A stretch of DNA of 64,000 nt from G963422745 sp963422745 (GCA_963422745.1 OY730477.1:3162001-3226000), one strand, 5' to 3'. Positions 43,578 through 53,217 are shown, counted from the first letter of the stretch. Program-made: numbers and translations. The notes: generated by a model from the sequence alone, not told the origin.

Positions 43578-44870
43578 TTGGAAGCCTTGATTGTGATGGC
43601 CATTCACGCCGACTCCCCCCTGCGCGTGGCGCTGCTCAGCTACCGAGGCAAGCCCCATGTCGGCGGCCAAGGTGTGTACATCAATCACCTGAGCAAGGCG
43701 TTGATCGGCCTCGGGCACCAAGTGGAAGTGTTCGGTGGGCAGCCGTACCCGATTCTGGATCCCTCGGTTGCGCTTCACAAGCTCCCCAGCCTTGACATCT
43801 GGCGCGAGCCCTATCCCATGCGCAAGCCGCGCATATGGGAGTGGAAAGACTGGATCGACGTGGTTGAGCATGCGTCGTTCGCTACCGGCGCGTTCTCCGA
43901 ACCGTTGGCGTTCAGTCTCAGGGCGTGGCGCCACCTTCGGCACCGTCGTGAAGACTTCGACTTGATACACGATAACCAGACCCTTGGATGGGGCATCTGG
44001 GCGCTTCACCGCGAAGGGTGGCCGATCCTTGAGACGATCCATCATCCCATCACCGTTGACCGCCGGCTCGAACTACGTCACGCCATTTCGCTTCGAGAGA
44101 AATTCGGCAAGATGCGCTGGTACTCGTTCACCAAGATGCAGACCAGTGTGGCGCGACGGATGCCGCGGATCATGTCTGTAAGCGAGTCGTCCAAGTCCGA
44201 CATCGTCAGCGATTGCGGAGTGGACGCGGAACGGATCCATGTTGTCCCGGTTGGCGTCGACCCGGAGGTGTTTCGGCCCATGCCAGGCGTTGTCGTCAAG
44301 CCTGGGCACATCGTCACGACCGCAAGCGCCGATGTCGCCATGAAAGGCCTGCGTTTCCTGCTGGAAGCCATTGCCAAACTACGCGCCGAGCGCCACATTG
44401 AGTTGACGGTCATCGGCTCCCCCAATCCCGACTCGGCCGCCGGGCAAGCAATGAACGATTTGGGTTTGGGTGACTGTGTTCGTTTCGTCAGCGACATCAC
44501 CATGGAGCGAATCGTCGAATTGTACAGCGAGGCGCAGCTTGCAGTGGTGCCGTCCCTGTATGAGGGGTTCTCCCTCCCTGCAATCGAGGCGATGGCCTGC
44601 GGCGTTCCTTTGGTGGCCACGACCGGAGGTGCGCTTCCTGAGGTAGCTGGCACGCATGGCGATACCTGCTTACTCACCGAGCCCGGCGACAGCGAAGCAC
44701 TCGCTGCCACTATCGGCGGGGCGCTCGACACCGACGACCTGCGTGCCACGATCGGAGCCCGCGGGCGTCGCCGGGTGATCGACCAGTGGTCTTGGAAGCT
44801 AACCGCGCTTCGTACCGTCGAGCAGTACCGCGCTGTGCTTGAGCACCACACAGCCATCGGAGGGCGCTGA
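43578..44870 (+). CDS. Glycosyltransferase family 4
   Basis: 430 aa from TTG 43578; ATG 43596 (MAIHADSPLRVALLSYRG) is an equally good start. GT-B fold: the N-terminal acceptor domain has VGGQGVYINHLSKAL, and the C-terminal nucleotide-sugar domain has the Glu-containing PSLYEGFSLPAIEAMACG signature. It would transfer a sugar from an activated donor, likely at the cytoplasmic membrane face. Its stop overlaps the next gene (TGATG), so it is coupled to the methyltransferase and toroid protein downstream. Confidence 0.9.
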   Translation: MEALIVMAIHADSPLRVALLSYRGKPHVGGQGVYINHLSKALIGLGHQVEVFGGQPYPILDPSVALHKLPSLDIWREPYPMRKPRIWEWKDWIDVVEHASFATGAFSEPLAFSLRAWRHLRHRREDFDLIHDNQTLGWGIWALHREGWPILETIHHPITVDRRLELRHAISLREKFGKMRWYSFTKMQTSVARRMPRIMSVSESSKSDIVSDCGVDAERIHVVPVGVDPEVFRPMPGVVVKPGHIVTTASADVAMKGLRFLLEAIAKLRAERHIELTVIGSPNPDSAAGQAMNDLGLGDCVRFVSDITMERIVELYSEAQLAVVPSLYEGFSLPAIEAMACGVPLVATTGGALPEVAGTHGDTCLLTEPGDSEALAATIGGALDTDDLRATIGARGRRRVIDQWSWKLTALRTVEQYRAVLEHHTAIGGR

Positions 44871-45643
44871 TGCTCACAGTGGACTACGACCGGTTCGACC
44901 TGCGCGCCGGGGATCGACTGCTGGACCTCGGATGCGGGTTCGGGCGTCACACATTTGAGGCGCTGCTGCGAGGCGCGCATGTGGTGAGTTGCGACCAGGC
45001 CCGACCCGAACTCGCAGCGATTCGCTACACCGCCGCTGCCATGCAAACCGACAGCCTGCTTGACGCAGGGCTGCTGCGCGAACAGATCCAAGGCGACGGC
45101 ATCAGCCTCCCCTTCGCCGACGAATCGTTCGACAAGGTAATCGCGTCCGAGGTTCTCGAACACGTACCTGATGACATTGCGGCTTTCGACGAGCTTATGC
45201 GTGTGCTGCGACCGGGTGGATCAGTGGCGGTAACGGTGCCAGCGACGCTGCCCGAACGGCTGTGCTGGAAACTCAGCTCAGATTATCACGCACCCTCGGC
45301 CCAAGGGGGCCACGTTCGGATCTACACCGAACACGAGGTTCGCGAAAAGCTGTCCGGTGCGGGCCTGGATCCGACCGATTCGCACAAGGCCCACGCTCTG
45401 CATTCGCCGTATTGGTGGCTACGCTGCGCGGTCGGTGTGAACAACGAGATCGGCGACAACCGTGTTGTTCGCGCTTACAACAGGCTTTTGGAGTGGGACA
45501 TTGTCAAGCGACCCTGGATCACCCGAACAGCCGAACGGATTCTCAACCCCATACTGGGCAAGAGCCTGATTGTGTATGCAACCAAGTCACCGCTGCGGGT
45601 CAAGACAACCCGAACAGGTCCCAAGGCCGACCGTGCCGCCTGA
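44870..45643 (+). CDS. Class I SAM-dependent methyltransferase
   Basis: 257 aa. Motif I is LLDLGCGFGRHTFEAL, motif II VVSCDQA, and the catalytic-face segment is FDKVIASEVLEHVPDD, followed by VLRPGGSVAVTVP. It is the middle gene of the glycosyltransferase/methyltransferase/toroid cassette. The substrate is unknown but, from context, could be a glycan or glycolipid made by the previous enzyme. Confidence 0.9.
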   Translation: MLTVDYDRFDLRAGDRLLDLGCGFGRHTFEALLRGAHVVSCDQARPELAAIRYTAAAMQTDSLLDAGLLREQIQGDGISLPFADESFDKVIASEVLEHVPDDIAAFDELMRVLRPGGSVAVTVPATLPERLCWKLSSDYHAPSAQGGHVRIYTEHEVREKLSGAGLDPTDSHKAHALHSPYWWLRCAVGVNNEIGDNRVVRAYNRLLEWDIVKRPWITRTAERILNPILGKSLIVYATKSPLRVKTTRTGPKADRAA

Positions 45644-46697
45644 GGTTCCTGGCATCCTTGACGGCGACGCGGTACAACTCACCGCCGATCACATCGCCGA
45701 CTGGCAGCTTCGATCGGGCATGATCCCGTGGTTTCCCGGCGGACACGCCGACCCGTGGAACCACGTTGAGGCTGCCATGGCCTTGGCGGTTGCAGGACGC
45801 CGAAACGAAGCCGAAGCTGCCTACCAGTGGCTGATCGACACACAGCGCAGCGACGGTGCCTGGCATCAGTACTACCTGGAAAACGGGGTTGAGCAGGACA
45901 AGCTTGATGCGAACTGTGTGGCGTATGTCGCCACGGGAACCTGGCACCACTTTCTTCTGCATCAAGACCGTGGGTTTTTGGAGACGATGTGGCCAGTGGT
46001 CGACCGTGCCATTGAATTCGTTCTGGATCTGCAACAGCCCGGCGGTGAGATCCTGTGGGCTCGGCATCCCGACGGCACGCCTTGGTCGTTCGCGTTGCTC
46101 ACCGGATCATCCTCGATAGCGCATAGCCTCCGTTCGGCGATTGCCATAGCCCAGGAGTTGGGCACGGAACGACCCGACTGGGAACTGTCTGTGGGACTGC
46201 TCGCCTACGCCATCCGTCACGGCGGCGATGCTGCGTTTGCGCCGAAGCACCGTTGGGCGATGGACTGGTACTACCCGGTCCTGAGCGGTGTTATCTCCGG
46301 AAGAGCCGGATCGCGACGTCTGCAGGACCGTCTCGAAATGTTCGCACTCGGCGAGCACGGCATCCGCTGCGTCGCCGACCGGCCATGGGTGACAGCAGCC
46401 GAGACCTGCGAATGCGCGTTGGCGTTTCTCGGTGTGGGCGAAAAGGGCACCGCGCTGCGGCTATTTGCCGCCGCCCAGGAGCTCCGCGAGCCCGACGGCA
46501 GATACGCCACCGGCAAAGTGCATCCCGACGGTGTCTTGTTTCCTGGCAATGAGTGGACGACTTACACAGCTGCGGCGGTGCTGTTGGCAGCGGACGCTCT
46601 CAATGGTTCAAGCCCGGCTTCCTCACTGTTCGCCGATCACAGGTTCCTGCCGCCCATCATTGACATCGACCCTGTGGAGTCGTTCAGCCGGGACTGA
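45633..46697 (+). CDS. Alpha/alpha-toroid protein, prenyltransferase/squalene-cyclase-like repeats
   Basis: 354 aa from GTG 45633, overlapping the methyltransferase by 11 bases. Repeated helical segments contain QxxDGAWHQYY, WxTAAETCECALAF and PDGVLFPGNEWTTYTAAAVL. These resemble the six-barrel fold of terpene cyclase-like and glycan-active proteins. No DxDD cyclisation motif is visible, so a terpene cyclase is unlikely. Coupling to a glycosyltransferase suggests a role in processing or sensing a surface glycan; the precise function is unknown. Confidence 0.7.
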   Translation: MPPEVPGILDGDAVQLTADHIADWQLRSGMIPWFPGGHADPWNHVEAAMALAVAGRRNEAEAAYQWLIDTQRSDGAWHQYYLENGVEQDKLDANCVAYVATGTWHHFLLHQDRGFLETMWPVVDRAIEFVLDLQQPGGEILWARHPDGTPWSFALLTGSSSIAHSLRSAIAIAQELGTERPDWELSVGLLAYAIRHGGDAAFAPKHRWAMDWYYPVLSGVISGRAGSRRLQDRLEMFALGEHGIRCVADRPWVTAAETCECALAFLGVGEKGTALRLFAAAQELREPDGRYATGKVHPDGVLFPGNEWTTYTAAAVLLAADALNGSSPASSLFADHRFLPPIIDIDPVESFSRD

Positions 46698-46745
46698 CAT
46701 GTCGCCAGTTTCAAGACAGTTACGAATCAAGTATCCGAGTACGAA

Positions 46746-47381
46746 TCAAATACCCGAGGCCTCACGGCGAAGGTTACGAAGAGAGCCCGTGACGCCGATC
46801 TCAACGAACGCCCCGGAGTTCATTGCCCGGCAGTAGATCTCAAATGGCGGACGCCCCCCGTCGGCTGGATCCTCGAAGACGTCGTGGATGAGCAGCGTGC
46901 CGCCCGGCGCAACGTGAGGAACCCAGGTCTCATAGTCGGAATGAGCTGGGCTGTGTCCGTGTCCGCCATCGATGAACAACAACGCCAGCGGTGTGCCCCA
47001 AACCGAACCAACCGAGGGCGCGTCGCCGACAACAGCCACCACCGTGTCGGAGAGTCCCGCATCGGCGATGGTACGTCGGAAGTGCGGCAGAGTATCGAGT
47101 CTGCCGCTGCGTGGGTCAACCAGGTCGGGCTCGTGATGTTCCCAGCCGGGCTGGTTCTCCTCGGAGCCGTGATGATGATCCAACGCAAACAGCAGCCGAC
47201 CTGAGTCGCGGGCCGCAGCACCCAGATACACCGTCGACTTGCCGCAGTAGCTGCCGATCTCGAGCATCGGCCCATCTACGTTGACCGCGGCGGCGGCTTC
47301 GAAGAGGGCCAAACCCTCAGACGGCGGCATGAACCCACGGGTCGACTCAGCGAGCCTGAGCAGCGCCGAATCCATCAACAC
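46746..47381 (-). CDS. Class I methyltransferase, Methyltransf_24/TylF-like
   Basis: 211 aa. Motif I is MLEIGSYCGKSTVYLG, the acidic end of strand 2 FALDHHHGSEE, then LALLFIDGGHGHSPAHSDYE and GGTLLIHDVFEDP. This DGGH pattern is typical of the CmcI/TylF sugar O-methyltransferase group, with metal-binding acidic residues. It is convergent with the glycan cassette to its left and shares its theme. Confidence 0.8.
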   Translation of the reverse strand: MLMDSALLRLAESTRGFMPPSEGLALFEAAAAVNVDGPMLEIGSYCGKSTVYLGAAARDSGRLLFALDHHHGSEENQPGWEHHEPDLVDPRSGRLDTLPHFRRTIADAGLSDTVVAVVGDAPSVGSVWGTPLALLFIDGGHGHSPAHSDYETWVPHVAPGGTLLIHDVFEDPADGGRPPFEIYCRAMNSGAFVEIGVTGSLRNLRREASGI

Positions 47382-47408
47382 AATCCATCAAGCAGCACAG
47401 CTCGTTCA

Positions 47409-47933
47409 TCACCGCGAACTCGTTGATCTCAGATCTGTTTCATCAGATCCGCGCCAACCCGACGGGGCATTACGTCGACCGCTTGCGAGGTCACCAGCGA
47501 CTCTCCACATGACCCGATCAAGCACGAGATACTTGCACACCCAAACAACACCGCTCGCCGCCAACATCGAAAACATCACGATGATCGTCCGGTCGGTGAC
47601 CTTGTCCACTATCAGCGCGACGACACCCATGGACATGACAAGACCCGTGAAGGCCATGATCCAAAATGGCAGTACCTCGGTGGTGAAGCTGTCTCGCCCG
47701 GTCTGTTTCCAGACCCATCGCCGGCTGAGAATGTACGCCGGGATCGTCCCCATCGTCGTCGCCCAAAAGACAGAGGCGATCGCACCAAACTTCAATGTTT
47801 CCAGACACGTCACAAGCACGCATTGCGAAACCGTGACATTCACAACCGACACGCCACAGTAGCGCAGTATTCTCGGCCCGTGATCGCCAACACGTGAACT
47901 GAGCCGCGTCGGCACCGCTGAGCCGGTGGTCAT
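47409..47933 (-). CDS. GtrA-like membrane protein
   Basis: 174 aa with four predicted membrane helices: ILRYCGVSVVNVTVSQCVL, a second helix following SVFWATTMGTIPAY, ILPFWIMAFTGLVMSM-type and a final one ending KYLVLDRVMW. This arrangement and the AYILSRRWVWK segment fit the GtrA family, small proteins that help move lipid-linked sugars across the membrane. It lies upstream of the methyltransferase on the same strand and probably in one transcript. Confidence 0.75.
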   Translation of the reverse strand: MTTGSAVPTRLSSRVGDHGPRILRYCGVSVVNVTVSQCVLVTCLETLKFGAIASVFWATTMGTIPAYILSRRWVWKQTGRDSFTTEVLPFWIMAFTGLVMSMGVVALIVDKVTDRTIIVMFSMLAASGVVWVCKYLVLDRVMWRVAGDLASGRRNAPSGWRGSDETDLRSTSSR

Positions 47934-48385
47934 GGATCAATTCTACCGGCACGGGCGTGGGCAATAACTCACCCATACGTCGCCAAACAATCCAAGCCAC
48001 CAACCCAGGCCACCCCACTCGCGTCACACGTCACGCAAAACCCTCAACCGCCATAGGCCAGCCAGCACGGGCGTGAGCAATAACTCACCCATACCACCAA
48101 ACAACCCAAGCCACCAACCCAGGCCACCCCACTCGCGCCACGCATCACCGTCCCCACTCGCGCCACGCATCACCGTCCCCACTCGCGCCACACGTCACAC
48201 AAAACCTCGCGCCACGCATCACCGTCCCCACTCGTCAGCGTCGCCATTTGTGCCACACCTCACGCAGAACCTCGTGCCACGCATCACGCGGACCCGTCAA
48301 ACGGCATAGGCCAGCCGTTTACCACCATTGCGCTACGAGCACTCCATGGGTACGGCTGAAGCAGCGAGCGGGCATCATTGGTGCC
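47934..48385. repeat. Repeat-rich intergenic region, no gene seen
   Basis: Divergent gap between the GtrA-like gene and tesB. A block starting ACGGGCGTG at 47951 recurs 116 bases later at 48067, both with CAATAACTCACCCATAC and AAGCCACCAACCCAGGCC. The right part carries about three tandem copies of a 25-base unit with CGCGCCACGCATCACCGTC (48130-48200) plus diverged copies to 48290. Confidence 0.8.
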
Positions 48386-49234
48386 ATGCGTGACCCTGTG
48401 GATGCACTCGTTGAGTTGCTCGATCTCGAAGCGATTGAGGTCAACATCTTCCGAGGTGTGTCCCACGACGCCAAACGACAACGGATATTTGGCGGGCAAG
48501 TCGCAGGTCAGGCCATGGTGGCGGCGGCTCGAACCGTGGACACTGAGCGTCCAGTGCATTCCCTTCATGCCTATTTCCTACGTCCGGGCGATCCCACGGT
48601 GCCGGTGCTGTATGAAGTCGACCGGATCCGCGACGGTCGGTCTTTCACGACCCGCCGCGTGGTGGCCATCCAGCACGGTCGGGCCATCTTTCACATGTCG
48701 GCCTCTTTTCAGGTTGAAGAGCCGGGTTTCGAGCACGCCGATCCCATGCCGGTGGTCGTCGGGCCCGAATCGCTGCCCACACGCGCCGAACGCTTCGCGG
48801 GTGCGGGTGTTGTGGACTCGAGCCCGATGGAGGCGCTTGACTTCCGCTACGTCACCGATGACCCGTTCAACCGCAGCGGCCCGCTACCGCCGGTACAGCA
48901 GGTCTGGTTCCGCACCAAGAAGTCCTTGGGCGATGATCCGTTGCTCCACACCTGCCTACTCACCTATGCGTCGGACATGACCTTGTTGGATACGACGCTG
49001 CTTCCCCACGGAAGCGGCTCGGCCGACGTCGCGGTGATGATGGCGAGCCTTGATCACGCCATGTGGTTTCACGGTTCGTTCCGGGCCGATGATTGGCTGT
49101 TGTACGATCAACGCACACCCGCAGCGATGAGCGCTCGGGGTCTCGCAACGGGAAGGGTCTTCACCCGCTCCGGGCGTCTGATCGCATCCGTTGTCCAAGA
49201 GGGTCTCATCAGACGGACCGGGCCGTGCACATGA
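48386..49234 (+). CDS. tesB: Acyl-CoA thioesterase II
   Basis: 282 aa from ATG 48386 (MRDPVDALVELLDLE); the frame is open further upstream but over repeat DNA. Double hot-dog fold: FGGQVAGQAMVAAARTV and HSLHAYFLRPGDPTVPV in the N-terminal half. The C-terminal half has SLDHAMWFHG, YDQRTPAAMSARGLATG and ASVVQEGLIR, supplying the Asp/Thr/Gln catalytic set of TesB. It hydrolyses medium and long acyl-CoAs in the cytoplasm. The end overlaps the following lipoprotein gene (ATGA). Confidence 0.93.
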   Translation: MRDPVDALVELLDLEAIEVNIFRGVSHDAKRQRIFGGQVAGQAMVAAARTVDTERPVHSLHAYFLRPGDPTVPVLYEVDRIRDGRSFTTRRVVAIQHGRAIFHMSASFQVEEPGFEHADPMPVVVGPESLPTRAERFAGAGVVDSSPMEALDFRYVTDDPFNRSGPLPPVQQVWFRTKKSLGDDPLLHTCLLTYASDMTLLDTTLLPHGSGSADVAVMMASLDHAMWFHGSFRADDWLLYDQRTPAAMSARGLATGRVFTRSGRLIASVVQEGLIRRTGPCT

Positions 49235-50619
49235 TCTCGCCGGGTCAACTTCAGCGCACTGTGGCATGCCTTGGTGCTCTGTTGGTGCTGCTCGTGTTTG
49301 CGTTACCCAGCTGCGCAACCGACGACGTGATCGCAACCCGCACCACAGTCCCTGAAGCCGCACTCAGCACGAACCTCAAACGTAACACGGACGCCCACGC
49401 AGCCAGCCGCAACTCAACAGATCCCAACACGAAAGATCCCAACACTACAAGTCTTGATGCAACGCATGGCCGCACCCAAGCCCCCGCCACGGTGGGCAAC
49501 GATCACCCTCAGCAGTCACCTTCAGGAACTCCACGCCGCACCCAAGCACCCGCCGCGGTGCCCAACGATCTGTTTGCCGCCGAGATCAGGGTTGAACCAG
49601 TCACGGTGCTTGTTGAGCCGATCGACGCGGTAGTTGCCCCGAACGGGGAATGGTGGGTGGCGCAGCGTGACGGACAGGTCTTGGTGGTCGATCCCGAATC
49701 GGGAGCTACCAGCGACCGGGTGCTCGACATCCGCAACGAGACCACCGCTGGAGGAGAGCGCGGCCTGCTCGGTCTCGCTATTGACGACAACGCCCTCTAC
49801 GTCAACTTCACCGACAGCGACGGTAACACACAGGTGGACGCCTGGCTGCTGGGAGAATCGGGCCGGCCAGCTCGGCGGCATCGGCTTCTGACAATCGATC
49901 AGCCCTATCGCAACCACAACGGCGGAGGATTGGCTATCGGGCCCGACGGCCTGCTCTATATCGGTGTCGGAGATGGAGGCTCGGCTGGTGATCCACTTGA
50001 TGCGGGTCAGGACCCGAACATTTTGCTCGGGTCGATTCTTCGTATCGATCCGACACCCGGTGGCCCAAACCCGTATGAGATCCCGGCCGACAACCCCTAC
50101 GCTTTTGGTGGTGGAGCACCAGAGATCTTCCTGATCGGTGCCCGCAACCCGTGGCGGTTCTCTTTTGATCCCGTTACCGACGATCTTTGGGTAGCCGATG
50201 TCGGCCAGGATGTCGCTGAAGAGGTCACCCTTCTGCCCGGATCGACCGGCTGGGGTCTCGGCACCAACCTCGGTTGGAACCTGCGCGAGGGCACCTTGCC
50301 TTACCGTGGCGACCGCCCAGTAAGCAACGTGGACCCCGTCTTCGAATACCTTCACGGCGGCGAACCTGATGGCTGTTCGGTTAGCGGCGGGCATGTATAC
50401 CGCGGATCTGCTAATCCGCTGCTGGTCGGGGCGTATATTTTCGGCGATTACTGCACGGCTGAGATCTGGGCTGTTTCAATTGCGGACGGCTCTGTGAGAT
50501 TCCGGGATTTCGGCGTTGGCGTTCCCGGCGGACAACTCACCGGTTTCGCAGTTGATCCGAAAGGCGAACTCGTCGCTTTGTCGCTCAGCGGTCAGATCAC
50601 CCGAGTAGTTCCTCGCTGA
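49231..50619 (+). CDS. PQQ-dependent sugar dehydrogenase-type lipoprotein (GSDH/YliI family)
   Basis: 462 aa from ATG 49231. The signal peptide ends LPSC with a lipidatable Cys. A low-complexity Thr/Asn/Gln-rich linker includes two imperfect copies of RTQAPA. The six-bladed beta-propeller begins around VEPIDAVVAPNGEWWVAQ. Typical elements are ERGLLGLAI, RNHNGGGLAIGPDGLLYIGV, NPYAFGGGAPEIFLIGARNPWR and SGGHVYRGS. The family oxidises aldoses in the cell envelope with PQQ and calcium, although some members do not bind PQQ. Confidence 0.88.
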   Translation: MISPGQLQRTVACLGALLVLLVFALPSCATDDVIATRTTVPEAALSTNLKRNTDAHAASRNSTDPNTKDPNTTSLDATHGRTQAPATVGNDHPQQSPSGTPRRTQAPAAVPNDLFAAEIRVEPVTVLVEPIDAVVAPNGEWWVAQRDGQVLVVDPESGATSDRVLDIRNETTAGGERGLLGLAIDDNALYVNFTDSDGNTQVDAWLLGESGRPARRHRLLTIDQPYRNHNGGGLAIGPDGLLYIGVGDGGSAGDPLDAGQDPNILLGSILRIDPTPGGPNPYEIPADNPYAFGGGAPEIFLIGARNPWRFSFDPVTDDLWVADVGQDVAEEVTLLPGSTGWGLGTNLGWNLREGTLPYRGDRPVSNVDPVFEYLHGGEPDGCSVSGGHVYRGSANPLLVGAYIFGDYCTAEIWAVSIADGSVRFRDFGVGVPGGQLTGFAVDPKGELVALSLSGQITRVVPR

Positions 50620-50853
50620 CCCATACACGGTGACATCAACGGCGTTGAATCCAGGGTGCTCTTCTGAGTTGGCTCTGCGCGGAGCGCCTTACCGCAATAT
50701 CATCCGCACTTACACCAGGATTGCGGCGCACGATCGCCGCAAGCCGTTGCCCACGCCCGCTGAGGGATCGCGCCATGACCTTCGTTGCTGTGTGATGGAC
50801 GACGAGGGGACCCGACAATTGAGTCGCTGATCTTTTGGCAATAGCATCAAGGT

Positions 50854-51297
50854 GTGGGGTTGATCCGCGTTGAGATCCAGACCAAGGTCACCAACGAATT
50901 GGTCGAAGTGTTCGCGCGATTGATACCACAGTTGTCTTCAACGACACCGCCGCCGGGACGCGAAGCGCTTCAGGAACTCGTCGACAGTGAAGCGTCAACC
51001 TTGTTCGTGGCCCGTGATCACACCGACATAGTCGGCTCCCTTACCTTGGCGATGTTTCGTATCCCGACCGGCCTTCGAGCCTGGATTGAAGACGTTGTCG
51101 TCGACAACTCTGCGCGTGGCAAGGGCGTAGGCCGACTCCTCAACGAAACAGCAATCCGATATGCGTTCGACGCGGGCGCTCGTACGGTCGACCTCACCTC
51201 ACGACCGACCCGAGCCGCAGCGAATCACATGTACCAACGAATTGGATTCGAACTTCGCGAAACCAACGTGTATCGCTGCCGGTCTCAAAACGGATAA
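50854..51297 (+). CDS. GNAT-family N-acetyltransferase
   Basis: 147 aa from GTG 50854. The acetyl-CoA binding motif A is visible as WIEDVVVDNSARGKGVGRLL, followed by motif B ANHMYQRIGFELRE. The acceptor is not predictable. The stretch 50620-50853 upstream holds no convincing gene. Confidence 0.85.
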   Translation: MGLIRVEIQTKVTNELVEVFARLIPQLSSTTPPPGREALQELVDSEASTLFVARDHTDIVGSLTLAMFRIPTGLRAWIEDVVVDNSARGKGVGRLLNETAIRYAFDAGARTVDLTSRPTRAAANHMYQRIGFELRETNVYRCRSQNG

Positions 51298-51402
51298 TCG
51301 TCGTGCCAAGCGAGGCCAAAGAGTTGCCCCGGGCTCGGACCGGGCCTGGTCGATCTTTCGCGGTAAATCGTGTCGTAGCCGGTTCTCGGTATCATTAGCG
51401 AA

Positions 51403-52290
51403 GTGTTGATCAATCGTCCGTCGATCCCGCATCTGCGTTGGTTGTGCGACCCACCTGAACTGCGCGAACCGATATTGATCGCAGCGTTTGAGGGATGGAA
51501 CGATGCTGGCGACGCCGCCTCGATCGCAGCCCGGTACCTGGCCGGTCGTTTCGATGCTGAGCGGGTGGCCGAGATCGATCCCGAGGACTTCTATGACTTC
51601 AGCACCGTCCGTCCGATGGTTCGCCTTGATAGTGCCCACCGCAGGACGCTCACTTGGCCGACAACGGACGTCTTGGCCGCCAGGGTGCCTCAATCGAACC
51701 GGGACGTCATAGTCGTACTGGGCATCGAGCCGCAGCTTCGCTGGCGTGCGTTTTGCGCAACGCTGATAAGACTTGCGTCGACTCTGCAGGTATCAAGAGC
51801 ATTGACCTTCGGTGCACTGCTATCCAATGTTCCACATACCCGCCCGGTTGACATCTACGGAGCCACCGAGGACGAGACGCTGATGAGAGGTCTCAACCTG
51901 TCGCGGTCAAGCTACGAAGGCCCGACCGGTATCGTTGGGGTGCTGTCCTCGGAATTCCAGCGATGTGGTTTCGGCGGGGTGTCGTTCTGGGCGGCGGTGC
52001 CGTCATACGTGCCGGGAACGCCCTCCCCCAAGGCCGGTCTGGCCCTGGTTCATCGGGCCGGCGAGGTGCTGGGTGTGACTGTTCCGGTAACGGATCTGGA
52101 GGTCGCCGCCGTCTCCTACGAAAGGCAGGTCACAGACCTGGTCTCAGAGGATGCCGAAACGGTGGCCTACATGACCAGCCTTGAGGAGGCCTGGGATGCC
52201 GAAAACGCGAATGGACCCGACAGCGAACTAGCGGACGACCCGAAACTTCTCGTCGCCGAAGTAGAGAACTTTCTGCGCCACAAGGACTAG
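51403..52290 (+). CDS. PAC2-family protein (proteasome assembly chaperone-like)
   Basis: 295 aa. The N-terminal region ILIAAFEGWNDAGDAASIAARYL is the PAC2 signature, with DFSTVRPMVRL and VVLGIEPQLRWRAF further on. Actinobacterial members are conserved in proteasome-bearing lineages; the exact role is not settled. It is convergent with the alpha/beta hydrolase. Confidence 0.88.
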   Translation: MLINRPSIPHLRWLCDPPELREPILIAAFEGWNDAGDAASIAARYLAGRFDAERVAEIDPEDFYDFSTVRPMVRLDSAHRRTLTWPTTDVLAARVPQSNRDVIVVLGIEPQLRWRAFCATLIRLASTLQVSRALTFGALLSNVPHTRPVDIYGATEDETLMRGLNLSRSSYEGPTGIVGVLSSEFQRCGFGGVSFWAAVPSYVPGTPSPKAGLALVHRAGEVLGVTVPVTDLEVAAVSYERQVTDLVSEDAETVAYMTSLEEAWDAENANGPDSELADDPKLLVAEVENFLRHKD

Positions 52291-52301
52291 GCAGGACAGC
52301 G

Positions 52302-53135
52302 TCACAATCGGGAATCGTGGTGTAGCCGATCTACCCAGTCAATGATCTCGTCCACGACTTCAAGACCGGCAGGTTCGTTGAACACCTCGTGACCGAAACC
52401 CGGATAGACGATCCGGTGATGGCCGAGTACCTCAAGTCGCTCGCAGGCCCTTGCCGGCACGAGCTTGTCGTCGGAGCCCTTCACGCAGATCGTCGGTATG
52501 TCCAACCGACCAAGGCGTGCCGTCGTGACCTTGATGGCGTTCAACAGTTCCAACCCAATCGAGATAGTAGTGATGTCGTTGCGCAACGAATCGTTGCGGA
52601 ACCTCTCACCAACCGACACATCTGATGCGAACACAGTGGGATCAAACTCGTTGGGTAGCACCAAGTCTGGTTTTATCCGCCGGATGATCGGACCGACCGC
52701 TCTCAGCACCTTCTCCGGTGGACGCAGATCAACACCAAGTGCTGGCGACGACAAAGCCAAGAAGTCCGGCCGTGGACGGTTGTCGACACAGTAGCTCGTG
52801 GCGATCAACCCGCCCATGGAATGGCCGAGCATCAGCACCGGAAGGCCCAGCGTTTTGACTTCGGCGAGCTGATCCTGCACGTCGTCAAGGAACTCCGACC
52901 ACGATTCAAGGTAGGCCCTGCGCCCACCGGATTGTCCGTGACCACGATGATCAATGGCGATCGTGTCGAAACCGGCCGACGCCAGGTGATCGCCAACGTG
53001 CTCGTATCGGCCGCTGTGTTCGGCAATGCCGTGCAACAGCAACACCGCTACATGTGCCTTGCGCTGGGGCTTCCAGCGGCGCCGGAGTTGGAGCAGACCG
53101 TCACGGGTAGTTCCATGGTCAATGACAGATGGCAA
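52302..53135 (-). CDS. Alpha/beta hydrolase, monoacylglycerol lipase-like
   Basis: 277 aa. The nucleophile elbow is LGHSMGGLI, the acid GSDDKLVP and the His GFGHEVFNEP, a complete Ser-Asp-His triad. The N-terminal HGIAEHSGRYEHVGDHL and AIDHRGHGQSGGRRAYL match serine aminopeptidase S33/monoglyceride lipases. No signal peptide, so cytoplasmic lipid turnover is likely. Confidence 0.9.
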   Translation of the reverse strand: MPSVIDHGTTRDGLLQLRRRWKPQRKAHVAVLLLHGIAEHSGRYEHVGDHLASAGFDTIAIDHRGHGQSGGRRAYLESWSEFLDDVQDQLAEVKTLGLPVLMLGHSMGGLIATSYCVDNRPRPDFLALSSPALGVDLRPPEKVLRAVGPIIRRIKPDLVLPNEFDPTVFASDVSVGERFRNDSLRNDITTISIGLELLNAIKVTTARLGRLDIPTICVKGSDDKLVPARACERLEVLGHHRIVYPGFGHEVFNEPAGLEVVDEIIDWVDRLHHDSRL

Positions 53136-53217
53136 GTCGTTCCTCGCGGCGCTCGGATTCCGGTTGATGGTGGGGTCAGGTTAGAGGCGCTGGGTGGTCA
53201 GAGTTCAGCGGTTGGGC

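Noticed and set aside
45570..45632. Upstream extension of the toroid protein to the GTG at 45570
   Set aside because: The extra 21 residues lie inside the methyltransferase gene; GTG 45633 gives a normal small overlap.
50630..50830. 66-codon frame between the sugar dehydrogenase and GNAT genes
   Set aside because: No ribosome site, no domain and Arg-rich composition typical of a random frame.
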